NCBI GenBank assembly: GCA_035632055.1
Contig: DASQHO010000014.1
Span: forward strand, 1-34,618
Length of the DNA: 34,618 nucleotides
Direction: 5' to 3'
Source of the DNA: REEB95 sp035632055
GTDB taxonomy: Bacteria > Pseudomonadota > Alphaproteobacteria > ATCC43930 > CGMCC-115725
Part shown: piece after piece, positions 30,812-34,618 of the stretch
Layout of the letters: each line of letters begins with the position of its first letter
Numbering within the stretch: the first letter of the stretch is position 1
Program-made: the position numbers and the translations under genes
Notes under the pieces: model-generated
Database searches by the model: none
The model's input: the letters and a program-made list of their open reading frames with translations, nothing else
What the model was told of the DNA's origin: nothing

Positions 30812-32914
30812 ATGAAAGCCGTCGATTCGCCATTTACGAAAATTATTAACGGCACCACGCAATTCGTAATTCCGGTTTTCCAACGGGATTACACGTGGGA
30901 TGCGGACACGCAGTGCGCACAACTCTGGAATGACGTGCTACGCGCCGCGCGTACAACGGGTGATCGCGGCCATTTCTTAGGCTCGATTGTTTACATCGCC
31001 ACAGGCGACAGTCTAGCCGGCTTTACCCGCTGGATGCTGATCGACGGTCAACAACGCCTGACGACTGTGACGCTGCTTCTCGCGGCACTACGAGACCGTA
31101 TCCACGAGAGTAAGTGGGTGGGAGGTGGTGAGAATGACCCCACACCAAATCGTATCGAGGCATATTTTCTAAAGAATGTTCAAGAAGAAGGTGATCGGGA
31201 GCAGAAGCTCGTTCTGCGCCGCCAAGACCAGTCAACCCTACGCGCGATCATCGACCGTAAGGAACACCCTAAAGACGCATCGGACCATATACGGGATAAT
31301 TACAACTATTTCCGCCAACGGCTCCTTACGGTTGATCCGGCCGAGGTCTATCGCGGGATAGGGCGCCTCGTAATTGTGGATGTCGCCCTAGATCGGCAAA
31401 CCGATGACCCACAGCTTATTTTCGAGAGCTTAAATTCGACGGGTGTCGATCTAAGCCAAGCGGACCTCATCCGCAATTTCATTCTGATGCGGTTACCAGA
31501 AAAAGAGCAAACAGAGCTCTATGAAACCTACTGGGCAAAAATTGAAGCTCTTTTCAGGGGCTCCGAATGGACCTTCGACGCTTTCGCCAGAGACTACGTG
31601 GCTTTGAAGACGCAAGCCAGCAAGCAAGAGAAGGCCTCTGAGATTTACTATGCGTTTCGGGAATTTTTTCCTTCCTTGCGGGAAGACAGGGGCAGTTTAC
31701 GTCAGGCTCTGGAAGACATATTGCGGCACGGACGACATTATGCATCCTTTAGTATAGGACGCGAGGTCGAAGGCGAACGCGCGCTAGTTATGGGTGAAAT
31801 TCGGCGGCACGTCGATGCTCCCGCAATACTCGTAATGCAGCTGCTCGAATTGCGGGATCACCGGAGCGCATTGTCCGAAGAAGAGCTGCTTGAAGCATTA
31901 TGGCTCATCGAAAGCTACACCGTTCGGCGCGCCATTTGCGGCTATCAAACTCGTGGCTACTGGCAAATCTTCGCGAACCTCGCATATGGGCTTGGGCAGA
32001 AACATCCTCTCGAAGACTTAAAAGTGGCGCTGGCACGTCAGCATGAGAATTACCGGTTTCCCTCGGACGAAGAATTTGAACGCCAATTGCAGGAAGGCGA
32101 TCTGTATGGCCTGCGCGTTTGCCGGCATCTCCTCGAAGGATTGGAAAATTATGATTCGAAGGAGCCTACAGATACCTCAAGCTATTCCATCGAGCATATC
32201 ATGCCGCAGAACGAGCGGCTGCGGAAAGGTTGGCGCGAGATGCTCGGACCGGATTGGAAAGCCTTTCAAAAAACCTGGCTACATCGCTTGGGTAATCTGA
32301 CGCTCACTGGTTATAACAGCAAGTATTCGGATCGGGAGTTCGACGACAAAAAAACCATTGAAGGCGGTTTTTCAGACAGCTCTGTGCGGTTAAACAAGTA
32401 TGTCCGTGAACAACCGGTATGGACTCCCAAGGAAATGAATCGTCGCACGAATGATCTTGCAAAGCGCTCATTGAAGGCCTGGCCGGCCTTATTAGTTGAT
32501 CAAAGCCTAGTGGCTGCTGCTGACCACCTTGAAAAGCAGAAGCTAGCCGCAAAACATGACATCAGCAGACTAGAAATGAGCGCGGACGCAAAGGCGCTTT
32601 TCGAAGTGTTACGCAAGCGGATTATGTCGCTTGATGGCAATATCCTTGAACTCGTGGAGCCGAACTCGATTAGCTATCACGGGCCAGCCTTCTTTCTGGA
32701 GGTGCTTCCTCGAGCTCACCGGCTTACTCTCCTTCTCGCGCTCGATTTTAGCGAGGCCGACGATCCATCCGATATCGTGATGGACGCCTCCAAGAAAAAA
32801 TTTTTCATGCACGCTAAACATGACGGCGGTGTAGCCATGAACGTGCGGACATCAGAAGAGATTGAAAAGGCTGTTCCTATCATTAAGCAGGCGTTCGCTG
32901 TTTCCAACGAATAG
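30812..32914 (+). CDS. DUF262-DUF1524-DUF5655 protein (GmrSD-like)
   Basis: The 700-residue protein has an N-terminal DUF262 domain with IPVFQRDYTWD (about residues 23-33) and the ParB/Srx-type nucleotide-binding motif LIDGQQRLTTV, a helical middle, a DUF1524 His-Me finger nuclease domain with SIEHIMPQNERL and WLHRLGNLTLTGYNSKYSDR (about 460-520), and a C-terminal DUF5655 domain. DUF262-DUF1524 fusions include the GmrSD, SspE and BrxU families, which use NTP to drive cutting of modified or phage DNA. This suggests a single-gene phage-defence function. The ATG at 30812 fits the family N-terminus; a GTG at 30776 is in frame. GC content is lower than in the flanking phage-type genes, in line with acquisition. 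Confidence 0.9.
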   Translation: MKAVDSPFTKIINGTTQFVIPVFQRDYTWDADTQCAQLWNDVLRAARTTGDRGHFLGSIVYIATGDSLAGFTRWMLIDGQQRLTTVTLLLAALRDRIHESKWVGGGENDPTPNRIEAYFLKNVQEEGDREQKLVLRRQDQSTLRAIIDRKEHPKDASDHIRDNYNYFRQRLLTVDPAEVYRGIGRLVIVDVALDRQTDDPQLIFESLNSTGVDLSQADLIRNFILMRLPEKEQTELYETYWAKIEALFRGSEWTFDAFARDYVALKTQASKQEKASEIYYAFREFFPSLREDRGSLRQALEDILRHGRHYASFSIGREVEGERALVMGEIRRHVDAPAILVMQLLELRDHRSALSEEELLEALWLIESYTVRRAICGYQTRGYWQIFANLAYGLGQKHPLEDLKVALARQHENYRFPSDEEFERQLQEGDLYGLRVCRHLLEGLENYDSKEPTDTSSYSIEHIMPQNERLRKGWREMLGPDWKAFQKTWLHRLGNLTLTGYNSKYSDREFDDKKTIEGGFSDSSVRLNKYVREQPVWTPKEMNRRTNDLAKRSLKAWPALLVDQSLVAAADHLEKQKLAAKHDISRLEMSADAKALFEVLRKRIMSLDGNILELVEPNSISYHGPAFFLEVLPRAHRLTLLLALDFSEADDPSDIVMDASKKKFFMHAKHDGGVAMNVRTSEEIEKAVPIIKQAFAVSNE

Positions 32915-32992
32915 CCTAGGAGGCTGGCCTTAGACGGAGCAGCCGTTGTCAAGACCGTTAACTCATACGGCTACGCACATTATCGGCGTAAT

Positions 32993-33550
32993 ATGAAAGC
33001 GATCCCACTTTTTTCTATCGGCCTGTTTCTTGCGGCGTGCACAACGCCAGCAGTGCAACCGCCAGCGCCAGCGCCACTATCGGCAGCCGTAAAAATGGGA
33101 ACGGTCAACGATGGTAAAGCGCATGTCTATGCGTTCTTAGGGACATATCACAGTTGGCTTTGGGATTCTAAAGTCGGCATGCCATCGGATTTCTATGTGA
33201 ACGGTGTAAAGGTAGGCGGTGTGAACAAAAACGAGTGCATGTTCATCGAATTACCGGCAGGAACTTATCAATTTTCGTGGCGAGATCGCTCACCATTGCC
33301 GGTCACCATCGGTCCAGCACAATTCAGCATCGGCGAGAATCAAAATGTATTCGTCGCGTTGGAGGCGGAAACCGAGCTAATTCCAGACTCCATAATCTTT
33401 GGGCCGAAAGGAACGGTAACAGCAATCAACGATACTTATTGGCATGTTGCAGATCGGTCGCGCGATGGTTTTAGCGTGATCCAAGATATGAAAATCGTTC
33501 TGCCTGATGGTCAAAACGGCCCGCTTCCGGTTCCGCAGACGCCGCGTTAG
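32993..33550 (+). CDS. Lipoprotein, DUF2846-like
   Basis: The 185-residue product has a lipoprotein signal (LFSIGLFLAACTT, Cys at residue 16) followed by a Pro/Ala-rich linker, then a beta-rich domain with AHVYAFLGTYHS, FYVNGVKVGGVNKNECMFIE, LPAGTYQFSWRD and FSIGENQNVFVALEAE. This arrangement resembles DUF2846-type domains, which form a small beta-sandwich in periplasmic lipoproteins. Its role is unknown. It follows the DUF262 gene by 78 bp on the same strand and is the last gene before the right inverted repeat of the island. Confidence 0.75.
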   Translation: MKAIPLFSIGLFLAACTTPAVQPPAPAPLSAAVKMGTVNDGKAHVYAFLGTYHSWLWDSKVGMPSDFYVNGVKVGGVNKNECMFIELPAGTYQFSWRDRSPLPVTIGPAQFSIGENQNVFVALEAETELIPDSIIFGPKGTVTAINDTYWHVADRSRDGFSVIQDMKIVLPDGQNGPLPVPQTPR

Positions 33551-33601
33551 GTATTTTGATGGAAACCGAGGTGTGTCCCCTGCAGAAATGAGAACGGGTG
33601 G

Positions 33602-33712
33602 CGTTGCCAAATCTGGCAATTGCCGACACCCTCCCTATACCCCCCAATTTGGGGGGAGAAGTTCGCCGAGGGTTGGCGAGCGTCGCGAGCCTTACCCGAA
33701 GCTGGGTGAGGG
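33602..33712. repeat. Palindromic repeats, copy C (right island border)
   Basis: The segment contains GTTGCCAAATCTGGCAA, then CCCTCCCTATACCCCCC and CCAATTTGGGGGGAGAAG, the inverted counterpart of copy B. A second palindromic block follows (GCCTTACCCGAAGCTGGG with TGAGGGG, 33,690-33,712), in which the stop codon of the NlpC/P60 gene falls. The 142-bp spacer between the lipoprotein and NlpC/P60 genes holds nothing else. Confidence 0.7.
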
Positions 33713-34309
33713 GAAATCACAAGACGACAAATCGGATGGTGCTGCGTCCGCTTGCGCCCAGCGCGCGAGCGTGAAGAATTTGACCGGCCGCGGTTTCGGC
33801 TGTGCGTCCCTGCCCTCGCCGATGCGCGACAGCCATTCGGCCCGTTCGGCATCTTCGAGCACGCAGCCGCGGCCAAGGTAGGCATGAATGACAATGGGCC
33901 ACGCGACGACGATCGCGCCGTGCGAGAAGCAGCGGCCGAACCGCCACAGTGCGATGTCGCCGGGAAGGATGGAGCGGTGCGGCAGTTCACCCCCCTCCCG
34001 TTCCCTCCCCCTCAAAGGGGGATGGCCAGGGTGGGGGTGATCGGCGCCAGCGAAATCCGGCACGTACTCGACCGCGTGATCGAGCAGCACGCCGAGGTAG
34101 CGTTCGGATTCCCGATGCAGGTGCCAGTCGGGCGGATAATGCGGAATGACGAGAGGCGGGACGAGGCCGGCTTCGGCATAGACTTCGGCCAGCAACATGG
34201 CGCAATCGACGCCCGCGCCGTTAACCCTGCCCCCGTGGTGATAAGGCGTGCGGAGCCAGGCCCGGGCGCGGCGGATTACGGCCGCCCGTTCGGCGGCGAT
34301 TGAGGGCAT
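33692..34309 (-). CDS. NlpC/P60-family cell-wall peptidase (phage/GTA gp14-like)
   Basis: The 205-residue protein shows the cysteine peptidase signature: RTPYHHGGRVNGAGVDCAML with the catalytic Cys, PGDIALWRFGRCFSHGAIVV with the catalytic His, and VIHAYLGRGCVLEDAE. Phage and gene-transfer-agent tails use such enzymes to open peptidoglycan during DNA entry. Two oddities are visible. An 18-codon palindrome (33987-34040) encoding a Pro/Arg/Gly-rich HPHPGHPPLRGREREGG stretch is inserted in frame before the PGDIAL block, and the C-terminal CDFPSPSFG is coded by another palindromic repeat. The length of 205 exceeds the usual about 150 residues partly for these reasons. It is divergent from the cold-shock gene. 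Confidence 0.87.
   Translation of the reverse strand: MPSIAAERAAVIRRARAWLRTPYHHGGRVNGAGVDCAMLLAEVYAEAGLVPPLVIPHYPPDWHLHRESERYLGVLLDHAVEYVPDFAGADHPHPGHPPLRGREREGGELPHRSILPGDIALWRFGRCFSHGAIVVAWPIVIHAYLGRGCVLEDAERAEWLSRIGEGRDAQPKPRPVKFFTLARWAQADAAPSDLSSCDFPSPSFG
33987..34040. repeat. Palindromic element inside NlpC/P60 gene, copy D
   Basis: Outer arms TCACCCCCC and GGGGGTGA, an inner CCCCCTCAAAGGGGG hairpin, and length 54 bases, a multiple of three. It sits within the coding frame without breaking it. Its composition resembles copies A to C, so it is probably a member of the same repeat family. Confidence 0.7.
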
Positions 34310-34494
34310 GGAGGCTAAATCCTTGCAATCCGGCGGCTAAACGCCTATCAGTGGACCTATCGACTCGCTGCGGGTCCTCGGCACGCTGCCTTCGCTCCAG
34401 AGAGCGCCGGACCTGCATCCCGAAACCCCATCGATCTCCGATCCACCGCGCGATCCCGCCCGGCGGCACCACTTGCTACATGGAAAACGACACT

Positions 34495-34618
34495 ATGACG
34501 ATCGGCACCGTAAAATGGTTCAACCCCCAAAAGGGCTTCGGCTTCATTCAGCCGGAAGACGGCTCGAAGGACGTGTTCGTCCACATCTCGGCCGTCGAGC
34601 GCTCGGGAATGGCCAGTC
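34495..34618 (+). CDS. Cold-shock domain protein, truncated by window end
   Basis: The visible 41 codons encode MTIGTVKWFNPQKGFGFIQP and EDGSKDVFVHISAVERSGMA, with both RNA-binding motifs RNP1 (KGFGFI) and RNP2 (VFVHI). CspA-type proteins are small RNA/DNA chaperones of about 70 residues, so roughly 30 residues are missing beyond the right edge. The start could be the ATG at 34495 or the in-frame ATG at 34480. The 185-bp spacer to the divergent NlpC/P60 gene is long enough for the extended leader found in many csp genes. Confidence 0.93.
   Translation, partial: MTIGTVKWFNPQKGFGFIQPEDGSKDVFVHISAVERSGMAS

Noticed and set aside
1..34618. tRNA, rRNA, transposase or integrase genes
   Set aside because: None was recognised when reading both strands; the island borders therefore cannot be assigned to a tRNA attachment site or to an insertion sequence.

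Overview
The window is GC-rich chromosomal DNA that reads like an alphaproteobacterium of the Hyphomicrobiales, Bradyrhizobium/Xanthobacteraceae-like. This rests on gene content: a TPP-riboswitch thiO-thiS-thiG-thiE operon, a Flp pilin behind perfect CtrA-type boxes (TTAA-N7-TTAA), SorAB-type sulfite dehydrogenase, HrpB helicase, DUF899 and DUF1345 proteins, and a phage or gene-transfer-agent-like tail and lysis block. The genus is inference; no rRNA or tRNA gene is visible.

Bases 1-2,600 hold a TPP riboswitch serving a gene beyond the left edge, a small lipoprotein, a DoxX-like protein, a Flp pilin with a strong terminator, a second degenerate pilin-like gene, and a glutathione transferase-like gene. 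Bases 2,675-5,531 are the thiamine thiazole/coupling operon on the minus strand under its own TPP riboswitch; no standard start codon lies between that riboswitch and the ThiO nucleotide-binding motif. Bases 5,575-9,132 hold sorA-sorB-DUF1345 and an upstream phosphotransferase. Bases 9,170-13,795 hold an aspartate-dehydrogenase-like gene, msrB with a small membrane protein, a membrane protein and hrpB.

Bases 13,800-22,616 are more mosaic: a tandem duplication of a small zinc-ribbon gene with its flanks, an MFS transporter, a DUF899/membrane-protein pair divergent from a regulator/beta-propeller pair, and a recombination scar. At the scar a 122-bp copy of the hrpB 3' end is fused to a copy of the 3' end of the DHA2 transporter gene, next to a lower-GC 413-codon gene of unknown function.

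Bases 22,706-34,309 are a minus-strand phage-like module without head genes: NlpC/P60 peptidase, a large tail protein, a collar-type fibre protein, small proteins, a GH108 endolysin and a holin with several tiny membrane ORFs. It is interrupted by an FkbM methyltransferase on the opposite strand and by a ~3.9-kb lower-GC island carrying a DUF262-DUF1524-DUF5655 protein (GmrSD-like defence family), a lipoprotein, a membrane protein and two small overlapping ORFs. The island is bounded by inverted copies of a palindromic repeat. A related palindrome sits in frame inside the NlpC/P60 gene. The window ends within a cold-shock gene.
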